A stretch of DNA of 23,512 nt from Candidatus Falkowiibacteriota bacterium (lineage in GTDB: Bacteria; Patescibacteriota; Patescibacteriia; Patescibacteriales; UBA12465), in contig CAIOGK010000002.1 in NCBI GenBank assembly GCA_903857815.1, positions 1 to 23,512 of the forward strand, in the 5' to 3' direction. Position numbers and translations under genes: made by a program. Below are positions 15,548 to 23,489 of this stretch, piece by piece. The notes beneath the pieces were generated by a model, which was not told the DNA's origin, did no database searches, and saw only the letters and a program-made list of their open reading frames with translations. Within the stretch, counting starts at the first letter, position 1; every line of letters begins with the position of its first letter.

Positions 15548-16810
15548 TTATTTTGGCATTATTCGATTGAACAATCCTTTAGTTTTCTCAAATAAGCCAC
15601 CTAAATTGTTTTTAAATTTGTGTCCGGCAGAAGTTCCTTCTCCATCCGTACGACTACCCCAAATTACTAAACCAAGGGCAGTTAAAAATTCCGGATTTTT
15701 AACTTTATCAATTACTACATTAATATTTTTAGCCTGACCTAAAGCGGCTGGCAATCTTAACTTCTTTTTAGCAGATTCTACCAAACCGTCAAGCTCAGCT
15801 CCTCCGCCTACAAAAATAACGCCAGCAGGGAGCATTCCCGATCTATCAATTTTTTTAAATTCATTATCAATTTTATCAAAAATTTCCTCCACCCGAGCAT
15901 TAATAATTTCTGAAACATATTTACGAGAAATAGAATTAATATCATCATTGACCTCCTCTTCTTTAACTAATCCCGAGATATCAATATCATCATGATGGGT
16001 TTCATCAATCACGACGGCACTTCCGTATTCACGCTTAATTCTTTCCGCTAAATTAATTGGACATCTTAAACCAATCGCGACATCGGCCGTTATATGTTCA
16101 GCGCCAATAGGTAAAATAGCGGTATGAATTAAATTTCTTTCTTCGTAAACAGCAAGCGAAGTCGTAGATGAACCAAGATTAATTAAAGCAACTCCTAACT
16201 CTTTTTGCTTTGAACTTAAAACCGCTTCCGAGGCCGCTAAAGGCGCAAGTACTAAATCTTCAATTTCTAAACCAGTCCGATATATTGCTTTAGTTAAATT
16301 TTTAATCTGAGTACTTAACCCTTGAACAATTAAAGTTTCGACTTCTAATCTTATACCATTCATACCAATCGGATCTTTAACATCAGACTGATTATCAACA
16401 CTGAATTTTATTGGAATAACATGTAAAATTTCATAATTAACGGGAACCGCTAAAGCACGAGCCGCTTCAATAGCACGATTAACATCGTTTTCATTTATTT
16501 CTCCATCGCTCCTTCCAACAGCAACTACTCCTTTAGAGCGTTCACATTTAATATGAGGGTCGTTAATACTAACCCAAACTCGACTAATGGGAACACCAAC
16601 TAATCGTTCAGCTTTTTCTAAAACAGCAGAAATAGAAGAAGTTGTTTCTTCGATACTATTTACGATACCACGACTAACGCCGGCCGTAGGACCGGAAACG
16701 GCACCGATAATTTGTAGTTCATCGCCAGCCATACCGGAGATTCTTTGACCGATTACTAGGCGAATGGAAGTAGAGCCGATATCTAAGCCGGCAACGATAT
16801 TATCCTTCAT
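15548..16810 (-). CDS. ftsA: Cell division protein FtsA
   Basis: A 420-residue actin-like protein that tethers FtsZ to the membrane. VAGLDIGSTSIRLVIG (about 6-21) is the first phosphate loop. The SHS2/1C insert follows (about 85-165), then the second phosphate region LINLGSSTTSLAVYEE and the adenosine site VIFVGGGAELDGL. The C-terminus GLFEKTKGLFNRIMPK is a likely amphipathic membrane-targeting helix. Length and motifs are ordinary. It has its own upstream promoter and a leader of about 73 nt. Confidence 0.95.
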   Translation of the reverse strand: MKDNIVAGLDIGSTSIRLVIGQRISGMAGDELQIIGAVSGPTAGVSRGIVNSIEETTSSISAVLEKAERLVGVPISRVWVSINDPHIKCERSKGVVAVGRSDGEINENDVNRAIEAARALAVPVNYEILHVIPIKFSVDNQSDVKDPIGMNGIRLEVETLIVQGLSTQIKNLTKAIYRTGLEIEDLVLAPLAASEAVLSSKQKELGVALINLGSSTTSLAVYEERNLIHTAILPIGAEHITADVAIGLRCPINLAERIKREYGSAVVIDETHHDDIDISGLVKEEEVNDDINSISRKYVSEIINARVEEIFDKIDNEFKKIDRSGMLPAGVIFVGGGAELDGLVESAKKKLRLPAALGQAKNINVVIDKVKNPEFLTALGLVIWGSRTDGEGTSAGHKFKNNLGGLFEKTKGLFNRIMPK

Positions 16811-16889
16811 ATAGAATTCACATTAAACTGCTTCAATAAAAATACAGCAATATTTAAATCATATTTCCTGTTTCTTATTTACTGTTAAT

Positions 16890-16918
16890 ATTATACAAAA
16901 TTTATCAAATTTTAACAA
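16890..16918 (-). promoter_or_regulatory. Promoter of ftsA-ftsZ
   Basis: On the minus strand: TTGTTA (16918-16913), 17 bp spacer, TATAAT (16895-16890). The predicted start is near 16883. It sits immediately behind the prepilin peptidase stop. Confidence 0.7.
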
Positions 16919-16920
16919 TT

Positions 16921-17685
16921 CTAAAATAACCCTAAATACCAACTAATTATTTTTTGACCATAAATTAAGGTAATAATAGCTCCAAATGCTAAAAAGGGAC
17001 CTAAGGCCATCTTGGATTTCCATTCTTTTTTGTGAGAAGTTAATAAAAATACGCCAATTATCGCTCCTAAGAAATAAGCTAAGCATAATGAAAGAGCTAA
17101 TTCTCCGGCTGTCGGGAAAGTTACCCCCAAGAGTAATCCCAACCAAATATCCCCCTCTCCTAAACCTTTTTTTCGAGTTACTATATACTGAATTAAAAAA
17201 AATGCTGCTCCGATTACACCAAATAAAATTATCGAGTAAAGCGAAACTCCTAATAATAAATTCAATAAAAATATTATTCCCGTTACCGGCCAAACAACTA
17301 ACATCGGAACTAATTGCCAACGTAAATCATAAATAAAAATAATCATGAGCGAAGAAACAATCAACCAATCACGAGCAAGTAAAATTGAAAAGTCAGGCGA
17401 AGCTGAATTTTTCAAAAAAACCAACATAAAAAGTAAAGCAGTTAAAAATTCAACCGAAGGATATTGCCAAGAAATTTTTTTACGACAATGACGACAACGG
17501 CCGCCCAAAAAAGCAAAGCTAAACAAAGGAATATTATCATACCAAGAAATCATTTTTAAACATTTTGGGCAATAAGAGCGACCCGTAATAGTTTCATTCT
17601 TATACAAACGCCAAATTAAACAATTTAAAAAACTACCAATTAAAAGTCCGATTAAAGTGGCGAGACTAGCAAACAAATAATTCAT
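16921..17685 (-). CDS. pilD: Prepilin peptidase / N-methyltransferase (PilD type)
   Basis: A 254-residue polytopic aspartic protease that cleaves the leader of type IV pilins and related pseudopilins at the inner membrane face and methylates the new N-terminus. The cytoplasmic loop has two CxxC pairs (C39/C42 and C64/C67) of the methyltransferase-zinc domain. The catalytic aspartates are D120 (FIYDLRW) and D179 in GEGD. About seven membrane helices can be drawn. No pilin gene is in the window, but its presence implies a type IV pilus or competence system elsewhere in the genome. It begins 3 bp after the ligase/TPR gene ends, so the two share a transcript. Confidence 0.93.
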   Translation of the reverse strand: MNYLFASLATLIGLLIGSFLNCLIWRLYKNETITGRSYCPKCLKMISWYDNIPLFSFAFLGGRCRHCRKKISWQYPSVEFLTALLFMLVFLKNSASPDFSILLARDWLIVSSLMIIFIYDLRWQLVPMLVVWPVTGIIFLLNLLLGVSLYSIILFGVIGAAFFLIQYIVTRKKGLGEGDIWLGLLLGVTFPTAGELALSLCLAYFLGAIIGVFLLTSHKKEWKSKMALGPFLAFGAIITLIYGQKIISWYLGLF

Positions 17686-17688
17686 AAA

Positions 17689-20025
17689 TTAGTTTTTATA
17701 TTTTTCTTGAATCTTTTTTATCTCCTCTCTCTCGGGAGCAAGCTTAATTGCTTCATTAATATGTATTAAAGCTTCTTCTTGATTACCCTGTTCAAAATAT
17801 AAGGATGCTAAAGCGACTTGCCAATTATAGTCCGTAGGGCTAAATATTGCCCCCTGATTAACATATTTTAAAGCCGAGACTACGTCTCCTTGTAAATAAA
17901 AAGAGTCCGCAATCTTTTTCAATAATGAATAATCCGAAGGAAGATTTTTATAAGCCTCATTAAAAAACTTTAGGGCTGAGCGATATTCTTTTTTTGCAAA
18001 ATAAATATCGCCTAAATTATTATAAGCGAAATGTTTATAATAATTTACGATTTTACGATGGGGATCATTGATATAATCACTATTTAGATCTGGGAGATTA
18101 ATATCAAGCAACTTATAGGCTTCTTCTGCTTGTTGCATATCGCCACGTCTAAAAAAATCCTGACCCATCTCAAAATAAACAATTGGCCAATAAGGCGCCT
18201 GTTTTACCACCAATGCGAAGTATTCATCGGCAACTTGATAATTTTCTAAACGACTAGCAATCTTAGCTTTTAATAGAAGATTTTCATAACCATAATCCGG
18301 TAAAGAAACAAAAATTTCTGCTAATCTATTTTTAACAATAAATTTTGCCGAAGCATCTGGTGCTCGGTCATATTGATTACTTAAATAATCTCCAACAAAA
18401 TAATCCCCAAAATTAGCTTGAACGGGATTTATTTTTAATTCATTAATATAACCATGCAGCACAACAACTTGCACCAACTCCCCCTTATCCATAGTTATAT
18501 AGATATCGTTTAAATAAGCGTCGGCAATTAACGATTCCATATTTTTTGCTATTTGCCAAATACAAATAATAAAAATTACTGATGCTAAAATTAACTTAAG
18601 CCGCCTTTTTTTAAGAGTATCATTAGAAATCACCTCAACTAGCAAGGGGGTGTTTTCTTTATGAAAATTTAAAGAAGCCAATAAGACAAAAAATAACCAA
18701 AAATAAACTTCCGTGGCGACAATGGAAAAACTAAACAATAAAGATATTAAATATCCTAAAGCGCCAAAAGCCAAGGCTAAGGCCAACGGTTTATTGTCAA
18801 CACTTTTTGATTCAATAAAGGCTAACTTAAAAAAAGAATAATACCAAAGAGAAAACAGCAATAAACCAACAAGCCCTAAATTTAAAATAATATCTAAAAC
18901 TATATTGTGTGCCCGATCAGTATTAGCGCCAACATTAGCATGCGCCCCCCAATCTCTTTCATAGTACTTAATAAATATCTCACCGCTATTTTCAGGCCCG
19001 TAACCAAAAACCGGCCTATCAATTATAGAATCAGCAGCCGCTTGAAAAAAATTAATTCGGGCAGCAAAACTACCAGCGCTGATATCAAAAGATCCACTTA
19101 ATCGTCCCGGGGTAACAACTTCAATAATGGCAATTCCGGATAGTCCAATCAGTAAGGAAACAAAAACAATTCCCCACTTTATCCGACGTTTTAAATTAGA
19201 AACAAAAAATAAATAAGCAACGAAAATAATAATCGTTAAAATAAGAGCTAAAAAACCACCACGGCTAGAAGTCATGAAGAGACAGGTTAATTGTAAAAAA
19301 GTAACCAAAGTATAAACAGATTTACTAAAAAAATGACGGCTAACAATAAAAAGATAAATACTTAAAGGAATCGTTAACAACAAAAAAGAAGCCAAAAAAT
19401 TAGGTTGACCCATAGTTGAAAGTGCTCTCCCGGTTAAATGTGGCGCCTCTGGCCAACTAAGAAAATCTAAATTTAAAATTTGTAAAATACCATATATTGC
19501 AACAACCGCGGCAGACAATACGGAAATTACGATAATCCTATTAATCTTAAGTTTAAAGATAGTTGAATTTAAATCTTCTCTATTTTTAGAACTTAAATTT
19601 ATAAACATTAAGAAAAACCACAAAAAATAGAAAATATAACTTGATACCCCCTGCCATCTATCGTACGAACCGAAAAAACTCTGTTTATAATCAATGGAAA
19701 AAAATAGGGCAACTAAAGAACCAACAACTAACAATGCTGAAATTAAAAAATATGTTTTAAATGTCCGCCAACGAAATTTTTTATAAGCAGCCGCTAAAAT
19801 AGTACTACCAGGAAAAAAGATTATTTTTAAACTTGTTAAAAAGATTAGCGTCCAAACCAAAGAACGAAAAACTATTATTTTGTTAAATTCAAAAATATTA
19901 TAAGTTGGTAAAAAATAAGCAAACCAAATAGGAATTAAAAAAACTATCGCTAAATAGTTAATTTCAATTATTTGGTCCAAAATTTTTAAGGCGGGAAGCC
20001 GGTTTGATAACAAAGGAATTTTCAT
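17689..20025 (-). CDS. O-antigen-ligase-like (Wzy_C) membrane protein with C-terminal TPR repeats
   Basis: A 778-residue protein. Residues 1-~470 hold about a dozen membrane helices with the Wzy/WaaL signatures: SYDRWQGVSSY (about 120-130), MTSSRGGF (Arg255), GYGPEN (341-346) in the large outer loop, and RAHN (371-374) with the key His before LNLGLVG. After a further helix (about 474-490) residues ~580-778 form four to five tetratricopeptide repeats. Such fused proteins transfer a polymer or glycan from a lipid carrier to an acceptor, sometimes a protein such as a pilin. Co-transcription with the prepilin peptidase makes a pilin-glycosylating role attractive, but this is inference. The start is the ATG 6 bp after a strong -10 element. 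Confidence 0.85.
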   Translation of the reverse strand: MKIPLLSNRLPALKILDQIIEINYLAIVFLIPIWFAYFLPTYNIFEFNKIIVFRSLVWTLIFLTSLKIIFFPGSTILAAAYKKFRWRTFKTYFLISALLVVGSLVALFFSIDYKQSFFGSYDRWQGVSSYIFYFLWFFLMFINLSSKNREDLNSTIFKLKINRIIVISVLSAAVVAIYGILQILNLDFLSWPEAPHLTGRALSTMGQPNFLASFLLLTIPLSIYLFIVSRHFFSKSVYTLVTFLQLTCLFMTSSRGGFLALILTIIIFVAYLFFVSNLKRRIKWGIVFVSLLIGLSGIAIIEVVTPGRLSGSFDISAGSFAARINFFQAAADSIIDRPVFGYGPENSGEIFIKYYERDWGAHANVGANTDRAHNIVLDIILNLGLVGLLLFSLWYYSFFKLAFIESKSVDNKPLALALAFGALGYLISLLFSFSIVATEVYFWLFFVLLASLNFHKENTPLLVEVISNDTLKKRRLKLILASVIFIICIWQIAKNMESLIADAYLNDIYITMDKGELVQVVVLHGYINELKINPVQANFGDYFVGDYLSNQYDRAPDASAKFIVKNRLAEIFVSLPDYGYENLLLKAKIASRLENYQVADEYFALVVKQAPYWPIVYFEMGQDFFRRGDMQQAEEAYKLLDINLPDLNSDYINDPHRKIVNYYKHFAYNNLGDIYFAKKEYRSALKFFNEAYKNLPSDYSLLKKIADSFYLQGDVVSALKYVNQGAIFSPTDYNWQVALASLYFEQGNQEEALIHINEAIKLAPEREEIKKIQEKYKN

Positions 20026-20031
20026 GTTTAT

Positions 20032-20060
20032 ATTATAGCAAATAAAAAAGAGGCTTGAAA
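20032..20060 (-). promoter_or_regulatory. Promoter of ligase/TPR-pilD unit, predicted leaderless
   Basis: On the minus strand, an extended -10 TGC-TATAAT (20040-20032) is followed by six bases and then the ATG at 20025, so the start site would be the A of ATG. The -35 is weak (TTTCAA, 20060-20055) and lies inside the upstream terminator stem. Confidence 0.65.
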
Positions 20061-20071
20061 CAAGCCCCTTT
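20044..20071 (-). terminator. Intrinsic terminator of secD-secF
   Basis: On the minus strand GGCTTG pairs with CAAGCC around a 3 nt loop, extended by a G-U, a G-C and A-T pairs, and followed by a T-run. It lies 24 bp after the secF stop and overlaps the next promoter. Confidence 0.85.
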
Positions 20072-20094
20072 CATTATATTATTAAGAGAGTATC

Positions 20095-21015
20095 TTAAAC
20101 CTTTTTTGCTTTTCGGTGCATAAAATTGTTCCAAATAACAAGAATCGGACTAGCAATAAAAATGGAGCTATAAGTACCAACAAAAATACCAATCAGTAAG
20201 GCTAAAGAGAAATCTTTAATAGTGCTACCGCCAAAAATTAAAATGGCGAGCAAGGCTAACATGGCCGAAGAGGAGGTATTAATCGAACGAGCCATCGTTT
20301 GGTTAACACAAGCATTAATTGTATTTTCAAAATCATCATTACTCTTAGGTAAGTTTTCTCTAACCCTATCAAAAACAACAATGGTATCACTAACGCTATA
20401 CCCTAAGACAGTTAAAATAGCGGCGATAAAAGGGGTGTTTATTTCAATGCTATAAAAGTGTCCTAAAACTGCAAAGGCACCTAAAGTTATAATAACATCA
20501 TGAGCTAAGGCAATAATTGCGGCAACACCATACTTCCAGGAAGAGATGGGTTTTGAAACTCCTCGAAAAGCCATGGAAATATAAAAAATAATCATTATCA
20601 AAACAATAATTGAAGCATTAAAAGATTTGCTCTTAAGTTCTTGGCCAATCGATGGGCCAACTGAATCTAATCTCAATTCTTTAAATGTTGCTCCGTCTTT
20701 ACCAACAACTAATCCGCCTAACTTGGATAAAATTTCTTGATGAGTTGCTTCACCCGCCTCTTTAAAGCGTAAGATAAAAGTATTATCTGTAGTAGATTGA
20801 ATAGTTAAATTATTTAATTCAACACCCTTTAAACTATCTTGTAATTCAGTGATGGTTGGTTGATAATTTTTAAATTCCGCTTCCAATAAACTCCCTCCAG
20901 TAAAATCAACTCCAAAATTTAAGCCCCATGTAAATAAAGCAATAATGGAGGCAACAACCAGGGCTCCGGAAATGCTCAAGAAAATGTTTCTATTTTTAAT
21001 TATCCGATAAGTCAT
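20095..21015 (-). CDS. secF: Protein translocase subunit SecF
   Basis: A 306-residue membrane protein of the SecDF complex, which uses the proton gradient to help proteins released from SecYEG fold outside the membrane. After the first helix comes FGVDFTGGSLLEAEF (about 34-48), then a small periplasmic domain (about 50-125), then five helices containing LGYSVSDTIVVFDRVREN, the family signature. Length is typical. It lies 38 bp after secD and is followed by a terminator. Confidence 0.97.
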   Translation of the reverse strand: MTYRIIKNRNIFLSISGALVVASIIALFTWGLNFGVDFTGGSLLEAEFKNYQPTITELQDSLKGVELNNLTIQSTTDNTFILRFKEAGEATHQEILSKLGGLVVGKDGATFKELRLDSVGPSIGQELKSKSFNASIIVLIMIIFYISMAFRGVSKPISSWKYGVAAIIALAHDVIITLGAFAVLGHFYSIEINTPFIAAILTVLGYSVSDTIVVFDRVRENLPKSNDDFENTINACVNQTMARSINTSSSAMLALLAILIFGGSTIKDFSLALLIGIFVGTYSSIFIASPILVIWNNFMHRKAKKV

Positions 21016-21053
21016 ATTTTTTATTATTATCTTAATGATGGTTAAAGTATTGC

Positions 21054-22610
21054 TTACTCAACTTTAGCTTTAGCCTTTCTTACTCCCAAAAGCCACATCT
21101 TATTCTCCAGCCATGAGCCGAGAACAAGAATAGATAAAACACGAGTTATAACGATCGCGCTAAATAAAGAAACGGAAACACCAATAAATAAAGTCGTACC
21201 GAATCCTTGAACCGATGAAGTTCCGAAGAACATTAAAATTAAACAAGTAATCAGTGTTGAGATATTTCCATCTCTAATAGACGGCCAAGCGCGCTTAAAG
21301 CCATCAGCAATAGACTGACTAACAGACTTACCCTGTTTTAATTCTTCTTTGGTACGAGCAAAAATTAAGATATTAGCATCAACCGCAATTCCGAATGATA
21401 AAATCAAACCGGCAATACCAGATAAAGAAAGCGTAACCGGTTTAAGCGCATAGAAAAATAAGAGGACGCCGATAACCGCAAACAATAAGGCGAGCGAGCT
21501 GCTAAAAATCTTAATTTCATTAAAAGTATAAAATATCAAAGCAACCATCACAAAGATTAATGGTAAAGCAACGGCGATAGGAATGGCTTTAAAAATTGCT
21601 AACATGGTCAAGCCATAAACCATTAATGAAACGACGGACAGCACGCCAGGAAGACGATACATAATAATCATGAAAACTGAAACTAAAAGTAAGCCGATAA
21701 GGCCAGCCTGGAGACTGTTTTCAATTGATTTAGAACCTAAACTAGCTTCAACTGTTTTTTGAGAAACTAAAGTAACAGGAACCGGCAAAGCGCCAGAATT
21801 TAAACGTTTAACTAATAGTTTTGCCTCATCAATATTAAACTGACCAGAAATAACTGCCTTACCGCCAGTGATTTTTTCATTAACCGTAGGAGCACTAATA
21901 ACATAACCATCCAAGAAAATTGCTACCGGCTTGTTAACATTACGAGCCGTAATATCTTCAAACATTTTTGAACCTTCAGTATTAAACTCTAAAGAAACTT
22001 CTGGAGTTCCATCGTTAGGATTAAATTGTAAAACTGCTCTCTTTAAATATTTTCCAGTTAATTCAGTATTTATCCAATTATTAGCAGCGTTAATATCAAG
22101 CGCTGTACTACTAGCATCAGCTTGAACAACAGCGGCTTCAAGATTTTGTTCTTTAAATTCTAAAATTGGAGTTTCGCCTATCATTTGAATTGCCTCTTTT
22201 ACATCCTTTACTCCGGCTAATTCAGCGATAATACGATATTCACCATTGCTTCCTTTATTTACTTGAACATTAGGCTCGCTAACACCAAAAGTATTAACTC
22301 GACGTTCAATTACATCACGAGCAGATTCCATCGCGCCATCTCGGTCGGCTTCAGGAATATTAGCAACATTAGCTTCATAAACTAACTGTGTTCCCCCTTG
22401 AAGGTCTAAACCTAAACTAAATGGTAATTCCTTGATAACTGGTAAAACAACGATGTTATTTGTTTTAGCAGCGATAAATCTGGCGGCATTATTGTAATAG
22501 TTACCACCAGCGATTAAAGCAACGGTAATTGTAAAAACAATAATGAGGCCTAAAATCCAGCGAGTCTTAGCCTTAAAAGACAATTTCGAAATTTTTTGTA
22601 CAAATGACAT
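21054..22610 (-). CDS. secD: Protein translocase subunit SecD
   Basis: A 518-residue partner of SecF. One N-terminal helix (about 17-36) is followed by LGLDLQGGTQLVYEA, the P1 domain with DVIERRVNTFGVSEPNVQ, and a region carrying GKAVISGQFNIDEAKLLVKRLNSGALPVP. The C-terminal membrane half contains VDANILIFARTKEEL and the RAWPSIRDGNISTLI segment. One stretch (about 345-385) inserts extra hydrophobic residues between the second and third helices of the usual SecD (TMLAIFKAIPIAVALPLIFVM and onward), so there may be two extra membrane segments. The start follows a leader with a hairpin. Confidence 0.96.
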   Translation of the reverse strand: MSFVQKISKLSFKAKTRWILGLIIVFTITVALIAGGNYYNNAARFIAAKTNNIVVLPVIKELPFSLGLDLQGGTQLVYEANVANIPEADRDGAMESARDVIERRVNTFGVSEPNVQVNKGSNGEYRIIAELAGVKDVKEAIQMIGETPILEFKEQNLEAAVVQADASSTALDINAANNWINTELTGKYLKRAVLQFNPNDGTPEVSLEFNTEGSKMFEDITARNVNKPVAIFLDGYVISAPTVNEKITGGKAVISGQFNIDEAKLLVKRLNSGALPVPVTLVSQKTVEASLGSKSIENSLQAGLIGLLLVSVFMIIMYRLPGVLSVVSLMVYGLTMLAIFKAIPIAVALPLIFVMVALIFYTFNEIKIFSSSLALLFAVIGVLLFFYALKPVTLSLSGIAGLILSFGIAVDANILIFARTKEELKQGKSVSQSIADGFKRAWPSIRDGNISTLITCLILMFFGTSSVQGFGTTLFIGVSVSLFSAIVITRVLSILVLGSWLENKMWLLGVRKAKAKVE

Positions 22611-22628
22611 ATTGGATTAAAGAATAGA

Positions 22629-22646
22629 GCCGAAGATAACTTCGGC
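22629..22646 (-). other. Perfect hairpin in the secD leader
   Basis: GCCGAAG and CTTCGGC form a perfect 7 bp stem with a 4 nt loop, ending 18 bp before the secD ATG. No T-run follows in the minus direction, so it is not a standard terminator. It could affect translation or mRNA stability. Confidence 0.5.
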
Positions 22647-22676
22647 AAATGTTAGTAAATTAACTCAAACTTTCCT

Positions 22677-22690
22677 TTATCTTAAGATAA
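22677..22690. promoter_or_regulatory. 14 bp perfect palindrome over the predicted secD -10
   Basis: TTATCTTAAGATAA is self-complementary and covers the predicted secD -10 (22684-22679). It may be an operator, or simply AT-rich symmetry. Confidence 0.35.
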
Positions 22691-22707
22691 GTAAAAATAA
22701 AAATCAA
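22679..22707 (-). promoter_or_regulatory. Promoter of secD-secF
   Basis: On the minus strand: TTGATT (22707-22702), 17 bp spacer, TAAGAT (22684-22679). Four of six positions match in each hexamer. The predicted start is near 22672, with a leader of about 62 nt. Confidence 0.5.
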
Positions 22708-22727
22708 GCCTTGGCCATCTTCCAACC

Positions 22728-22756
22728 TTTACAAAAAGGCTAATTTTATTTATAAT
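22728..22756 (+). promoter_or_regulatory. Promoter of clpP
   Basis: TTTACA (22728-22733), 17 bp spacer, TATAAT (22751-22756). The predicted start is near 22763, with a leader of about 60 nt. Confidence 0.75.
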
Positions 22757-22776
22757 AACTCTATTAAATCAAAAAA

Positions 22777-22812
22777 ACGGCCAAAATGAAAGAAAAGCCT
22801 CAGGCCGTATAA
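22777..22812 (+). promoter_or_regulatory. Inverted repeat and eight-codon mini-ORF in the clpP leader
   Basis: ACGGCC (22777-22782) and GGCCGT (22803-22808) can form a 6 bp stem around a 20 nt loop. Inside it an ATG at 22786 opens MKEKPQAV and stops at 22812, 10 bp before the clpP ATG. Read on the minus strand the same repeat is followed by seven T, so it might instead act as an antisense terminator protecting the secD side. Confidence 0.35.
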
Positions 22813-22822
22813 CTCAAAATGT

Positions 22823-23407
22823 ATGCCATTAATACCAACTGTAATTGAAAAAGACGGCCAAGTAGAAAGAGCTTATGATATATACTCTAGACTTTTAAAA
22901 GATCGGATAATTTTTTTAGGAGAACCAATAGATGATCACACCGCCAATATAGTTATCGCTCAATTATTATTTTTAGATGCTCAGGATAAAGATAAAGATA
23001 TAAAATTTTATATTAATTCTCCTGGGGGCTCAGTAAGCGCCGGATTAGCAATCTATGATACCATGCAATTTGTAAAATCTGACGTTTCAACAATCTGCGT
23101 TGGCTTAGCCGCTTCCATGGCCTCTGTCCTCTTAGCAGCTGGCGCACCGGGAAAAAGATTTGCTCTTCCAAATAGTGAAGTAATGATCCATCAGGTTATG
23201 GGCGGAGCTGAAGGTCAAGCTTCCGATATAAAAATCCGAGCTGAACATATTTTAAAAACCAAGGCAAAAATGAATAAAATATTAGCTCTGCACACCAAAC
23301 AAAAAGAGGCAATTATCGAAAAAGATAGCGACCGAGATTATTTCATGAGTGCTGATGAAGCCCAAAAATATGGGATTATTGATAAAATATTTAAAAAACA
23401 ATCGTAA
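22823..23407 (+). CDS. clpP: ATP-dependent Clp protease proteolytic subunit ClpP
   Basis: A 194-residue serine peptidase that assembles into the 14-subunit chamber fed by ClpX or ClpC. The catalytic triad is visible: S98 in GLAASMAS, H123 in VMIHQ and D172 in DRDYFMSADEA. The oxyanion-hole stretch NSPGGSV (65-71) is intact. The start MPLIPTVIEKDG is a standard mature ClpP N-terminus, so little or no propeptide is expected. It is the only protein gene on the plus strand here, divergent from secD, with its own promoter and a strong terminator; no clpX follows within the window. Confidence 0.97.
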   Translation: MPLIPTVIEKDGQVERAYDIYSRLLKDRIIFLGEPIDDHTANIVIAQLLFLDAQDKDKDIKFYINSPGGSVSAGLAIYDTMQFVKSDVSTICVGLAASMASVLLAAGAPGKRFALPNSEVMIHQVMGGAEGQASDIKIRAEHILKTKAKMNKILALHTKQKEAIIEKDSDRDYFMSADEAQKYGIIDKIFKKQS

Positions 23408-23419
23408 TACACTCAAACT

Positions 23420-23452
23420 AAAAGACCCCTATAACTGTAGGGGTCTTTTTTT
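23420..23452 (+). terminator. Intrinsic terminator of clpP
   Basis: AAAAGACCCCTA and TAGGGGTCTTTT form a perfect 12 bp stem with a 6 nt loop, followed by further T. It lies 12 bp after the clpP stop. Because of its A-rich left flank it may also work, less well, in the other direction. Confidence 0.93.
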
Positions 23453-23467
23453 AAGGTAAACTATAAA

Positions 23468-23489
23468 AATTTAATTTAAATTTAATTTA
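23468..23489. repeat. Two tandem copies of an 11 bp AT-only repeat
   Basis: AATTTAATTTA occurs twice back to back after the clpP terminator. The last ~60 bp of the window show no gene. The repeat is low complexity and may be chance. Confidence 0.35.

Noticed and set aside
16943..17320. 125-residue minus-strand ORF inside the prepilin peptidase gene
   Set aside because: It lies in another frame of a gene with intact catalytic motifs and has no recognisable family features; a shadow ORF.
16986..17336. 116-residue plus-strand ORF antisense to the prepilin peptidase
   Set aside because: No start context or family signature, and antisense to a clearly coding gene.
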